This document shows, in pieces, positions 1 through 5,343 of a stretch of DNA of 5,928 nucleotides. Below the pieces are notes generated by a model. The model was not told the origin of the DNA, made no database searches, and saw nothing but the letters and a program-made list of their open reading frames with translations. Origin of the DNA: Thioalkalivibrio sp. (GTDB lineage Bacteria > Pseudomonadota > Gammaproteobacteria > Ectothiorhodospirales > Ectothiorhodospiraceae). The position numbers and the translations under genes were made by a program. The DNA is taken from positions 1 through 5,928 of the forward strand of contig PULL01000141.1 in the NCBI GenBank assembly GCA_003550945.1, given 5' to 3'. The number at the start of each line of letters is the position of its first letter. Position 1 is the stretch's first letter.

Positions 1-1
1 A

Positions 2-121
2 CTCAGCGGCCTGAAACCGGGTGCTGCCAAAAATGCCAAGGGCGAGATGATCGAGGCGGCCGACAAGGCGCTCTATGCGGCCAAAAGCGCCGGGCGCAAC
101 AAGCTCGTGGTCGCCCGCTGA
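2..121 (+). CDS. C-terminal end of a GGDEF-domain protein (probable diguanylate cyclase), 5' truncated
   Basis: Frame 2 is open from the window edge and gives 39 residues ending in TGA. The tail AADKALYAAKSAGRNK (residues 19-34 of the visible part) is the characteristic last helix and strand of GGDEF domains, usually written ADxALYxAKxxGRN. GGDEF domains make cyclic di-GMP from two GTP in the cytoplasm. The GG(D/E)EF active-site loop, the I-site and any N-terminal sensor domain lie outside the window, so neither catalytic competence nor input can be judged. The protein ends six residues after GRN, so GGDEF is the C-terminal domain and no EAL domain follows. The next gene on the same strand, an HDOD regulator, starts 253 nt later, probably too far for simple translational coupling. 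Confidence 0.85.
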   Translation, partial: LSGLKPGAAKNAKGEMIEAADKALYAAKSAGRNKLVVAR

Positions 122-177
122 TCCTCCCGTCGCCCTGCCCGCTGGAGATCGTCTATGCTTCGAGCGAGGTCAAACCC

Positions 178-223
178 CGCAACCCGCATCGGGCTTGCGA
201 TCATGCGCGCCTGTTTCCTTTTT
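178..223 (+). terminator. Possible imperfect terminator after the GGDEF gene
   Basis: An imperfect hairpin lies about 57 nt after the GGDEF stop. CGCAA (178-182) pairs with TTGCG (195-199) and CCCG (183-186) with CGGG (190-193), leaving one bulged C at 194 and a 3-nt loop. The T-rich tract (TTTCCTTTTT, about 213-222) comes some 14 nt after the stem rather than directly after it, so this is not a textbook intrinsic terminator. It could equally be a leader structure of the downstream HDOD gene. Confidence 0.25.
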
Positions 224-374
224 CATGCAGCCAGTGTCTTTGGGACACACCTGTGCCGGGGGTGACGAGATTGCAAATGCACTGTGCACCTGTGGAAGGG
301 ACGAACCGCCGTTGCCCGATCCATGCGGCAACCCGTGAGACGCCCATCGTGCCGGCAACAAGGGAGGACAGGCT

Positions 375-1355
375 GTGCTGAACGCCCGCGTCAAGACCGC
401 ACTGAAATTCTGCCCAAATCTGCCGACGCCGCCAGGCATCGCGATGCGCATCGTGGAGATGGCGCGCGAACCGAACCTGGATCTGGGCTCGCTGGCGCAG
501 CTGCTGTCCCAGGACCCCGCACTCGCAAGTCGGGTGATGCGGGCCAGCAACTCGGCCCTTTTCAACCGGCCCCACCCCACCGAGAATCTGCGGCAGTCGA
601 TCGTCGTCGTCGGGCTGGACGCGACCATGAACCTCGCGTTGAGCTTCTCGCTGGCCCAAACCCTGGGCAAGGGGTTGACCTCGGAACAAGGGGTCAAGCT
701 CGTCTGGCACCGGGCGCTGATCGCGAGTTCCGGCGCGCGTCTGCTCGGCGCCCGGATGAATCGAAGGGACCAGGAGGAACTTGCCCTGGCCGCCCTGCTT
801 CAGGATATCGGCATTCTCGCTCTGAACGCGGCGTTACCGGATGAGTACCCGCCGATCCTTGACGGAGCCCGGGATCACGACGACCTGCTCCGCCGTGAAC
901 GTGACTCCCTGGAGACCGATCACGGGGAGGCCGGGGTGTGGCTGATGCAGGCCTGGCAACTGCCGAAGAAGATGGCTGACGCAGCAGGCTGCGCGCACGG
1001 CCGTTGCCCGGACGGCCTGAGCGCCAGCGATACAACCTTTCACCGCATCATCGCGTGTTCAGGGCGCATGGCCAACCTGATCCTCGGCGACGATACGGAA
1101 AAACTCACCACCGAGCTCGCGCTGAGTTGCCTCGAGGTTGGCCACCTTTCCCAGGACGATCTCGGCAGCCTGCTCGAGTCCCTCGCAGAGGTGTTGCCAG
1201 AGACGGAAAGACTGTACGAAACCGAACTGATGTCCCCGGCTCTGGTGACGGGGATCCTCGACCAGGCCCGTGAGATCCTGAACACGCGAAACCTGATGCG
1301 GGATCGCACAAATCGAGGACGCGGTCTGGATGGTCGAAGCGACCGGTTCGGCTGA
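375..1355 (+). CDS. HDOD domain-containing signalling protein
   Basis: A 326-residue soluble protein. The N-terminus LPTPPGIAMRIVEMAREP (about 16-33) followed by LAQLLSQDPALASRVMRASNSALF (40-63) is the classic HDOD opening. Further HDOD hallmarks are the SIVVVGLDATMNLALS helix (75-90), ALLQDIGIL (140-148) and ETDHGEAGVWLMQAW (180-194). HDOD is an HD-superfamily relative that lacks the metal-binding His-Asp pair; here Gln143 stands where HD hydrolases have His, so a scaffolding or regulatory role is more likely than hydrolysis. The GTG start is chosen because AGGGAGG (361-367) lies 7 nt upstream. Many HDOD proteins continue into a GGDEF or other output domain. Here the fold ends near residue 300, and an Arg/Gly-rich tail (TNRGRGLDGRSDRFG) finishes the protein with no partner domain. 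The GGDEF gene end upstream hints at a cyclic-di-GMP-related locus, but the target is unknown. Confidence 0.9.
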   Translation: MLNARVKTALKFCPNLPTPPGIAMRIVEMAREPNLDLGSLAQLLSQDPALASRVMRASNSALFNRPHPTENLRQSIVVVGLDATMNLALSFSLAQTLGKGLTSEQGVKLVWHRALIASSGARLLGARMNRRDQEELALAALLQDIGILALNAALPDEYPPILDGARDHDDLLRRERDSLETDHGEAGVWLMQAWQLPKKMADAAGCAHGRCPDGLSASDTTFHRIIACSGRMANLILGDDTEKLTTELALSCLEVGHLSQDDLGSLLESLAEVLPETERLYETELMSPALVTGILDQAREILNTRNLMRDRTNRGRGLDGRSDRFG

Positions 1356-1699
1356 TCCTCCGGCTCTCGCCCGTGCAGGATGCCTTCGGGCTCCGTCGGT
1401 CGATGCGTTGCCCGCTGGCAGCGCCTGAACCAGAGAGTGAGCTGCGCCGGGTTCTCCGGTGACCGGTTGTCGCGGGCCAGTCGGCCTTCTCAGATCCTCC
1501 AAGCGCTGATGGAGTCCATCCTGGTGCGCCGAGGCGAAAGAATGATGCACGTGATGGAACGTGTTCGGGCGTCCGCGGCAAGTCGCAGGCCTTAGTTTCT
1601 GCCGGACTCGACCCGTGCTGGCGGTGCTGCGCAAGCGCTACGACGGACTACTTGCCAAACTGGGCGGTCATCGCGCCGCGCTATCCAAATGGCCTGAAT
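1356..1699. other. Convergent intergenic stretch, no convincing gene
   Basis: About 340 bases between the ends of the HDOD gene (+) and the CBS gene (-). A 71-codon ATG frame at 1380-1595 (+) has no ribosome binding site and a composition rich in Arg, Ser and Ala with no recognisable motif. Minus-strand frames that extend across the end of the HDOD gene look like antisense readings of a GC-rich gene. I checked the three forward frames for a GGDEF or other domain cut off from the HDOD protein by a frameshift and recognised none. A 13-nt string at 1455-1467 recurs upstream of the DUF2721 gene. No tRNA, rRNA or U-tailed terminator is visible. Confidence 0.5.
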
Positions 1700-1713
1700 G
1701 GCCCGCGAGGGCC
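1691..1713 (-). terminator. Hairpins directly after the CBS gene, weak terminator candidate
   Basis: GGCCC (1700-1704), a GCGA GNRA-type tetraloop and GGGCC (1709-1713) form a 5-bp GC stem that abuts the CBS stop codon. A mutually exclusive alternative pairs GGCC at 1691-1694 with GGCC at 1700-1703. Neither is followed by a T-run on either strand, so intrinsic termination would be poor. It may instead protect the 3' end of the mRNA. Confidence 0.25.
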
Positions 1714-2127
1714 CTACTCTCCCACGCCCTCGATATGGCTCTCTTCGGCCATCGCAAGCAACTCGCCCACGATGTCGTTCATCGTCACCAGCCCGACCAG
1801 CTCGCCGCTCTCCAGTACCACCACCCGCCGCGTGAACTGCGAAATCATCATCCGGGCCACGTACTTCACGTCCATCACCTGCGGCACGATCAGCGCGGGC
1901 TTGGTGCACACGTCGTAGACGTTGATCAGGTCGATGTCACCCTCCTCCGACACGATCGTGCGCAGGATCGCCGAGTAGGTGATCATGCCGTAGGCATCGT
2001 GTTCGTCACGCCGCTCGACCACCAGCGACTTCACCTTGTGCCGACGCATCTGGGCCATCGCCTCGCGCAGCGTGGCCAGCGGCGAGATGGTGACCACCTC
2101 AGTCTGCATGATGTCCTTGACTACCAT
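1714..2127 (-). CDS. Tandem CBS-domain protein (Bateman module)
   Basis: A 137-residue soluble protein made of almost nothing but two CBS domains. CBS1 (about 1-60) begins VKDIMQTEVVTISPLATLREAMAQM and ends GMITYSAIL. CBS2 (about 70-130) begins VYDVCTKPALIVPQVMDVKYVARMM and ends GLVTMNDIV. CBS pairs bind adenine nucleotides (AMP, ATP, SAM, cyclic di-AMP) and gate partner proteins. The ribose-contacting GxxTxxD pattern is intact in CBS2 (GLVTMND) but has Ala instead of Asp in CBS1 (GMITYSA), which suggests one functional site per monomer. GGAGG (plus-strand 2132-2136) lies only 4 nt before the ATG, rather close but usable. It is the last gene of the minus-strand cluster, 95 nt after the second PII-like gene, and I found no convincing promoter in that gap. 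A role as third sensor of the DUF1538 transporter is inferred from position only. Confidence 0.9.
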   Translation of the reverse strand: MVVKDIMQTEVVTISPLATLREAMAQMRRHKVKSLVVERRDEHDAYGMITYSAILRTIVSEEGDIDLINVYDVCTKPALIVPQVMDVKYVARMMISQFTRRVVVLESGELVGLVTMNDIVGELLAMAEESHIEGVGE

Positions 2128-2222
2128 GTTGCCTCCGGGACGTGGAATCGATACGGAAAGGGTCTTGGGAGATGCTGTCGATCCGGCCGCACAAAAGCAG
2201 GGACCGCCTCCGGCCGCCGGGA

Positions 2223-2570
2223 TCAGATTTCGTCCTTGATGCGTTCCTCGAAGCTCTCGATCTGGCTCGTGTCGATACCGGCGATGTGATCCAGCGGCAC
2301 GGTGAACACCACCCCCTTGGAGTGTTTCGCCAGTTCGAGTTCCACCGTCAGCGCTTTCATCACCCGCAGCGACAGCTTCTTCTCCAGCACACAGATCAGT
2401 ACGCTCTGCGACCCCTCGTAGGTGAGCCCGAAGAAGGTCTTCTTCTCCTTCGCGCCGATCCCGCGGGCATCGAGCAGGGTGACGCCACCGGCGCCCGCCT
2501 GCTTGGCGGAGTCGATCGCTTTTTCCTCGAGATCCTCGGCGACGATCGCGACAAGCACAGCAAATTTCAT
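2223..2570 (-). CDS. PII-like signalling protein, downstream paralogue
   Basis: A 115-residue protein whose order of strands and helices fits the ferredoxin-like PII fold: beta1 AVLVAIVA (4-11), alpha1 LEEKAIDSAKQAG (14-26), beta2 GVTLLDARGI (29-38), a T-loop-like segment ending TFFGLTYEG (45-53), beta3 SVLICVL (56-62), alpha2 LSLRVMKALTVELEL (66-80) and beta4 GVVFTVPL (86-93). It lacks the canonical PII B-loop (TGxxGDGxI), and the T-loop region is shorter than in GlnB by about five residues. Tyr51 shares a number with the uridylylated GlnB tyrosine but probably not its structural position. Its ATG lies inside an ATGA overlap with the stop of the DUF1538 gene, and AGAGGGA (plus-strand 2578-2584) is 7 nt upstream, so translation is likely coupled. 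Such proteins trimerise and regulate membrane transporters by binding them; the DUF1538 protein is the obvious partner here. The ligand is unknown. Confidence 0.82.
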   Translation of the reverse strand: MKFAVLVAIVAEDLEEKAIDSAKQAGAGGVTLLDARGIGAKEKKTFFGLTYEGSQSVLICVLEKKLSLRVMKALTVELELAKHSKGVVFTVPLDHIAGIDTSQIESFEERIKDEI

Positions 2571-4081
2571 GGTTCAGTCCCTCTCCAGCGGTTGAGGAGT
2601 TCCACCGCGATGGCGTAGAGCATCACGGATATTATCGGAAAGATCGAGGCGAACGCGATCAGGCCGAAGCCGTCGATCATCACGTTGCGCCCCTCGATGT
2701 GCGTGGCGAGACCGATGCCCAGCGCGGTCACCAGCGGCACGGTAACCTCGGAGGTGGTCACACCACCCAGGTCATAGGCCAGCGCGACGATGTACTTCGG
2801 CGACAGGAAGGTCAGCAGGATGACTACCGCATAGCCGGCCATGATGTAGTAGTGGATCGAATCGCCGGCGATGATCCGGTGCACCCCGACGGTGATCCCG
2901 ACCGCAACGCCGAGCGCGACCAGAATGCGGATCGTGTTGCCATTCAGCCGGCCTTTCGCCGCCTCCTCCGCCTTCTGGCCAATCGCGATCAGCGCAGGCT
3001 CGGCCATCGTCGTCGCGAAGCCGATCGCGAACGCGAACAGGTAGACGAAAATCCAGCGGTCCAGCCCGATCAGCTGCTCGGCCATGCTCTGGCCGATCGG
3101 GAACAGACCCATCTTCAGACCGACCACGAACGCGTACAGGCCGACAATCACCAACAGGAAACCGCCCATCACCTTGTGCAGGTGGGCGATGTGCTTGCGG
3201 ATCACCAGGTATTGGAAAACCAGCACGACGGCGATGATCGGCAGCACGTCCCGGAACATGATCATCAGGTCGCGCAGCATGCCGAGCAGCACGCTTCCCG
3301 CGACCTCCTGAACCACCTCGGTGACTTCCGGATCCACCGCCTCCGCAATGCCCTCGACGACCTCGCGGGCCTCGCCGAAGCTGTACACGATGATCCCGTA
3401 GATCTGCACCGAGATCATCGGCACCATCACCGCCAGCCCGACCAGCCCGAAGCCGTGAATCAGCGGGTTACGGCCCCGCACCGACACCGCGAGACCGATT
3501 CCCAGCGCCGCGATCAGCGGCACGGTAACGATATTGGTGGTCACGCCACCGGAGTCGTAGGCGAGTCCGACGATCTCCTCCGGTGCGAAGAAGGTCACGA
3601 TCACCACGACGATGTAACCGATGATCATGTACCAGTGCAGGCTGTGTCCCAGCAGAATCCGAACCACCCCCAGCGCAACCACCAGGCCCACGGATACCGC
3701 GACCAGTAGCCGCAAGGTCAGCGCGCTGATCCGGCCCTCGCTGATGATTTCCGCCTGGCTCGCGACCGCGATCAGCGCGGGCTCGGCCACTACAGCGGCG
3801 AACCCCAGACAGAACCCAAAAATCATCAGCAGCGGCAACGAGCCCTTGCGCGCGAACTCGTTGGACAGGTTCTTGCCGATCGGGAAAATCCCGAGTTCGA
3901 GCCCCTGAAGGAACAGGGCAACTCCCAGCACCACGACGAGCAGCCCGACGGCCATCGGGAGCCATTCGTCCGGAACCTGCCGGATGATCACGAACTGAAA
4001 GATCCCGACGACCAGTATGATCGGCAGCAGGTTGCGGAACGCGTGGTTCAGCAGGTGCAGGAAGTCCCTGAACTGGTTCAC
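2567..4081 (-). CDS. DUF1538 membrane protein, two-repeat fusion, putative transporter
   Basis: A 504-residue, very hydrophobic inner-membrane protein with two homologous halves (about 1-235 and 270-497). Matching motifs recur at a constant offset of 261 residues: GIFPIG (64-69) and GLFPIG (325-330); AEPALIA (99-105 and 360-366); AYDxGGVTTxxVTVPL (174-189 and 435-450); GFGL (210-213 and 471-474). I estimate about seven hydrophobic segments per half. An acidic soluble linker (236-262, rich in Glu, Val and Asp) joins them. I recognise this as a DUF1538 pattern. Family members are often single-domain; I recall a two-subunit member from Halomonas (UmpAB) reported as a Na+(Li+,K+)/H+ antiporter, so this gene looks like the fused form. 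Substrate here is not shown. GTG is the only usual start codon after the in-frame TGA eleven codons upstream, and no clear ribosome binding site precedes it. It lies 43 nt after the first PII-like gene and overlaps the second by 4 nt. Confidence 0.9.
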   Translation of the reverse strand: MNQFRDFLHLLNHAFRNLLPIILVVGIFQFVIIRQVPDEWLPMAVGLLVVVLGVALFLQGLELGIFPIGKNLSNEFARKGSLPLLMIFGFCLGFAAVVAEPALIAVASQAEIISEGRISALTLRLLVAVSVGLVVALGVVRILLGHSLHWYMIIGYIVVVIVTFFAPEEIVGLAYDSGGVTTNIVTVPLIAALGIGLAVSVRGRNPLIHGFGLVGLAVMVPMISVQIYGIIVYSFGEAREVVEGIAEAVDPEVTEVVQEVAGSVLLGMLRDLMIMFRDVLPIIAVVLVFQYLVIRKHIAHLHKVMGGFLLVIVGLYAFVVGLKMGLFPIGQSMAEQLIGLDRWIFVYLFAFAIGFATTMAEPALIAIGQKAEEAAKGRLNGNTIRILVALGVAVGITVGVHRIIAGDSIHYYIMAGYAVVILLTFLSPKYIVALAYDLGGVTTSEVTVPLVTALGIGLATHIEGRNVMIDGFGLIAFASIFPIISVMLYAIAVELLNRWRGTEP

Positions 4082-4124
4082 GGGCGCAGCGTAATCCGTT
4101 GGCGGGATCGGTCAGGCGTGGAGA

Positions 4125-4493
4125 TCAGCGGGCGCCGCCTTCCAGCCGTTCGGCCGGTGCGTGCTCGGTGATGTGCTGGCGCAGCGCCTGGATGTCGATC
4201 CCACCGGTGCCACTCACCGGGAGGCAGAAGGCGAGACCCTTGAACGGCTCCAGCAATTCCAGCTCCACGTTCATCCTTTCCGCGACCCGAGCCGCGGTGG
4301 CTTCGTCCAACAGCGCGACGAGAACCGTCTCGGCGCCAAGGTAGGTCAGACCGAAGAAGGTGATGTGTTCGGGGAAGCTCATCCCGCGGGCGGAAAGGAG
4401 GGTCATCCCGCGCGCGCCTTCCCGGCGGGCGATCTCCCGCGCCGCCTCCTCGAGTTCGTCCGCGACCACGGCCACCAGAAGCATCGCCTTCAC
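4125..4493 (-). CDS. PII-like signalling protein, upstream paralogue
   Basis: A 122-residue paralogue of the PII-like gene at the other side of the DUF1538 gene. Starting at the GTG, it aligns with that protein without a gap: LEE at 14-16, TLL at 31-33, ARG at 35-37, TFFGLTY at 45-51, VELEL at 76-80 and GID at 98-100 in both. The GTG is preferred over an ATG three codons later because of this alignment and because GGAG (plus-strand 4501-4504) sits 7 nt upstream. A longer reading from an ATG at 4562 would add 23 residues (including LLCYLRLRFEKQRRQ) with no counterpart in the paralogue. Like its partner it lacks the PII B-loop signature. The C-terminus (HAPAERLEGGAR) differs completely from the paralogue's acidic end. 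It is first in the cluster and presumably works with the DUF1538 protein, perhaps as a mixed trimer with the second paralogue; this is inference. Confidence 0.82.
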   Translation of the reverse strand: MKAMLLVAVVADELEEAAREIARREGARGMTLLSARGMSFPEHITFFGLTYLGAETVLVALLDEATAARVAERMNVELELLEPFKGLAFCLPVSGTGGIDIQALRQHITEHAPAERLEGGAR

Positions 4494-4526
4494 AGCCTGT
4501 CTCCGCTGCTTTTCGAACCTGAGCCG

Positions 4527-4554
4527 AAGATAGCACAGCAAAACCGTCCACTTG
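4527..4554 (-). promoter_or_regulatory. Candidate promoter of the PII/DUF1538/CBS cluster
   Basis: On the minus strand an extended -10 element reads TGCTATCTT (hexamer TATCTT at 4527-4532, TGC at 4533-4535), about 33 nt before the GTG of the first gene. No good -35 hexamer is found at 16-18 nt, as expected for an extended -10 promoter. A promoter is needed somewhere in 4494-4591 because the terminator at 4592-4632 ends the upstream tRNA transcript. Confidence 0.35.
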
Positions 4555-4591
4555 CAGGCCACCCCAGCCGCGCAAAAAGGGCGGAGCCAAG

Positions 4592-4632
4592 AAAAAAAGC
4601 CGCTTGCATGTTGCGCTAAGCGGCTGTTTTTT
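4592..4632 (-). terminator. Intrinsic terminator of the tRNA-Val transcript (potentially bidirectional)
   Basis: A perfect 8-bp stem, AGCCGCTT (4598-4605) with AAGCGGCT (4618-4625), closes a 12-nt loop. On the minus strand the stem is followed by a run of six T (4597-4592) after the closing pair. On the plus strand it is followed by G and six T (4627-4632), so it could act in both directions. It lies 10 nt downstream of the tRNA-Val 3' end and isolates the tRNA from the PII/DUF1538 cluster. Confidence 0.88.
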
Positions 4633-4642
4633 CAGGCTTATC

Positions 4643-4719
4643 TGGTAGGCGCGATTGGACTCGAACCAACGACCCCCACCATGTCAAGGTGGTGCTCTAA
4701 CCAGCTGAGCTACGCGCCT
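4643..4719 (-). tRNA. tRNA-Val (anticodon GAC)
   Basis: A complete 77-nt tRNA with encoded CCA. The acceptor stem AGGCGCG/CGCGCCT is fully paired, followed by discriminator A and CCA (plus-strand TGG at 4643-4645). The D arm is GCTC-AGCTGGTTA-GAGC, the anticodon arm CCACC-TTGACAT-GGTGG with GAC (plus-strand GTC at 4683-4685), and the T arm GTTGG-TTCGAGT-CCAAT. The core from the D arm to the T arm is essentially that of the E. coli valine GAC isoacceptor, while the acceptor stem is more GC-rich. It reads GUC and GUU valine codons. It is a single-gene transcription unit with its own promoter and terminator. Confidence 0.97.
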
Positions 4720-4737
4720 GTCGCGTTCGAAGCGCGT

Positions 4738-4765
4738 ATTGTACAGGGTTATCCAGGGGTGTCAA
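4738..4765 (-). promoter_or_regulatory. Sigma-70 promoter of tRNA-Val
   Basis: On the minus strand a perfect TTGACA (plus-strand 4760-4765), a 16-nt spacer and TACAAT (4738-4743, five of six matches) lie just upstream of the tRNA. The predicted start near 4731 leaves a leader of about 12 nt. The stretch after the -10 element is GC-rich (ACGCGCTTCG), as in stable-RNA promoters under stringent control; that regulation is inferred from family knowledge. Confidence 0.88.
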
Positions 4766-4780
4766 AAGCAATTCAAACCA

Positions 4781-4809
4781 TTGAAATCCTGTGCAACGAG
4801 CAGGATCCT
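4781..4809 (+). promoter_or_regulatory. Weak promoter candidate for the DUF2721 gene
   Basis: TTGAAA (4781-4786, five of six -35 matches), a 17-nt spacer and GATCCT (4804-4809, only three of six -10 matches). It diverges from the tRNA-Val promoter, with the two -35 boxes only 15 nt apart. The poor -10 makes this tentative. Confidence 0.25.
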
Positions 4810-4842
4810 ACGCAGTGCAGGAACCCGCCCTGCGTCCTTCCG

Positions 4843-4854
4843 GTGACCGGTCAC
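4843..4854. repeat. Perfect 12-bp palindrome before the DUF2721 start codon
   Basis: GTGACCGGTCAC is its own reverse complement and ends 4 nt before the ATG at 4859, where a ribosome binding site would be expected; none is visible. It could be an operator, a small mRNA hairpin or chance. The overlapping string TCCGGTGACCGGT (4839-4851) also occurs at 1455-1467 in the HDOD/CBS intergenic stretch. Confidence 0.4.
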
Positions 4855-4858
4855 TCCC

Positions 4859-5326
4859 ATGCAAATGCTTCCGTCGATCGCGGACATCTCCAACGCCATT
4901 CAGTTGTCGATCGCGCCGGTCTTCCTGCTGGTGGGGATCGCCGGGTTCATCAACGCCTTCGTTTCGCGTCTGTCACGGGTCGTCGACCGCAGCCGGCACC
5001 TTGAAGGTGTGCTCGGCGATGCCGACGGCGAGGCCCGCGAGGACGCACTGCGCGAGCTGTGCATACTCGACCGGCGGGCCCGGCTCGTGTACGTGGGCAT
5101 CACGCTGGGAATCACCACGGCCCTGTTGATCTGCATCCTGATTGTCACCGTGTTCGTCGAGGCTTTCCTCGGGGTCAGTCACGCGATCCTGATCGGCGGA
5201 CTGTTCATTGCGGCAATGCTCTCTCTGATTGGAACCCTGGTCTCCTTCCTGCGCGAAGTCTTTCTGGCCGTCAGCAGCCTTACGGTCGGGCGCTCGCGGA
5301 AGCTCGCCGTTGATCCGAAATGTTGA
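4859..5326 (+). CDS. DUF2721 domain-containing membrane protein
   Basis: A 155-residue inner-membrane protein with the layout typical of DUF2721: a first membrane segment (about 15-35, LSIAPVFLLVGIAGFINAFV), a charged cytoplasmic stretch with RLSRVVDRSRHLE (37-49) and LDRRARLVY (70-78), then two further membrane segments (about 78-100 and 105-130) and a basic tail (RSRKLAVDPKC). The family's function is unknown to me; the conserved R-R-A-R-L and R-x-x-R-x-x-D-R motifs suggest a structural or sensing role rather than catalysis. The start is the first ATG after an in-frame TGA at 4844-4846; an ATG two codons later (4865) is equally possible, and neither has a clear Shine-Dalgarno sequence. It diverges from tRNA-Val and is followed after 84 nt by a tiny membrane-protein gene. 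Confidence 0.85.
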   Translation: MQMLPSIADISNAIQLSIAPVFLLVGIAGFINAFVSRLSRVVDRSRHLEGVLGDADGEAREDALRELCILDRRARLVYVGITLGITTALLICILIVTVFVEAFLGVSHAILIGGLFIAAMLSLIGTLVSFLREVFLAVSSLTVGRSRKLAVDPKC

Positions 5327-5343
5327 ACTGGCGACCAGATTCC

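Noticed and set aside
242..257. Possible sigma-54 promoter (GG-N10-GC) before the HDOD gene
   Set aside because: Only the GG and GC dinucleotides match; the surrounding consensus positions do not.
170..710. Two minus-strand frames of 169-175 codons over the HDOD leader and 5' end
   Set aside because: They overlap the well-supported HDOD domain, show no motif, and lack a start signal.
1380..1595. Plus-strand 71-codon frame in the HDOD/CBS gap
   Set aside because: No ribosome binding site, no recognisable motif; kept only as a comment on the gap.
1059..1634. Minus-strand 191-codon frame spanning the HDOD 3' end and the following gap
   Set aside because: Low-complexity Arg/Ala/Pro/Ser composition and overlap with conserved HDOD coding sequence; no domain recognised.
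2128..2222. Possible promoter for the CBS gene (TCGACA then TATCGA on the minus strand)
   Set aside because: The spacer would be 22 nt and the -10 matches at only three positions, so read-through from the PII/DUF1538 genes is more likely.
1561..2289. Plus-strand 242-codon frame rich in His and Arg
   Set aside because: It covers the CBS gene in antisense, has no ribosome binding site, and the opposite strand encodes two clear CBS domains.
2699..3709. Long plus-strand frame of 336 codons opposite the DUF1538 gene
   Set aside because: Its product is dominated by His, Asp, Gln and Arg, which is what the antisense of hydrophobic GC-rich codons yields. The minus-strand reading has membrane segments, repeated motifs and operon context.
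4643..4719. tRNA gene as an integration site for a mobile element
   Set aside because: No integrase gene, no repeat of the tRNA 3' end elsewhere in the window, and the tRNA has its own promoter and terminator intact.
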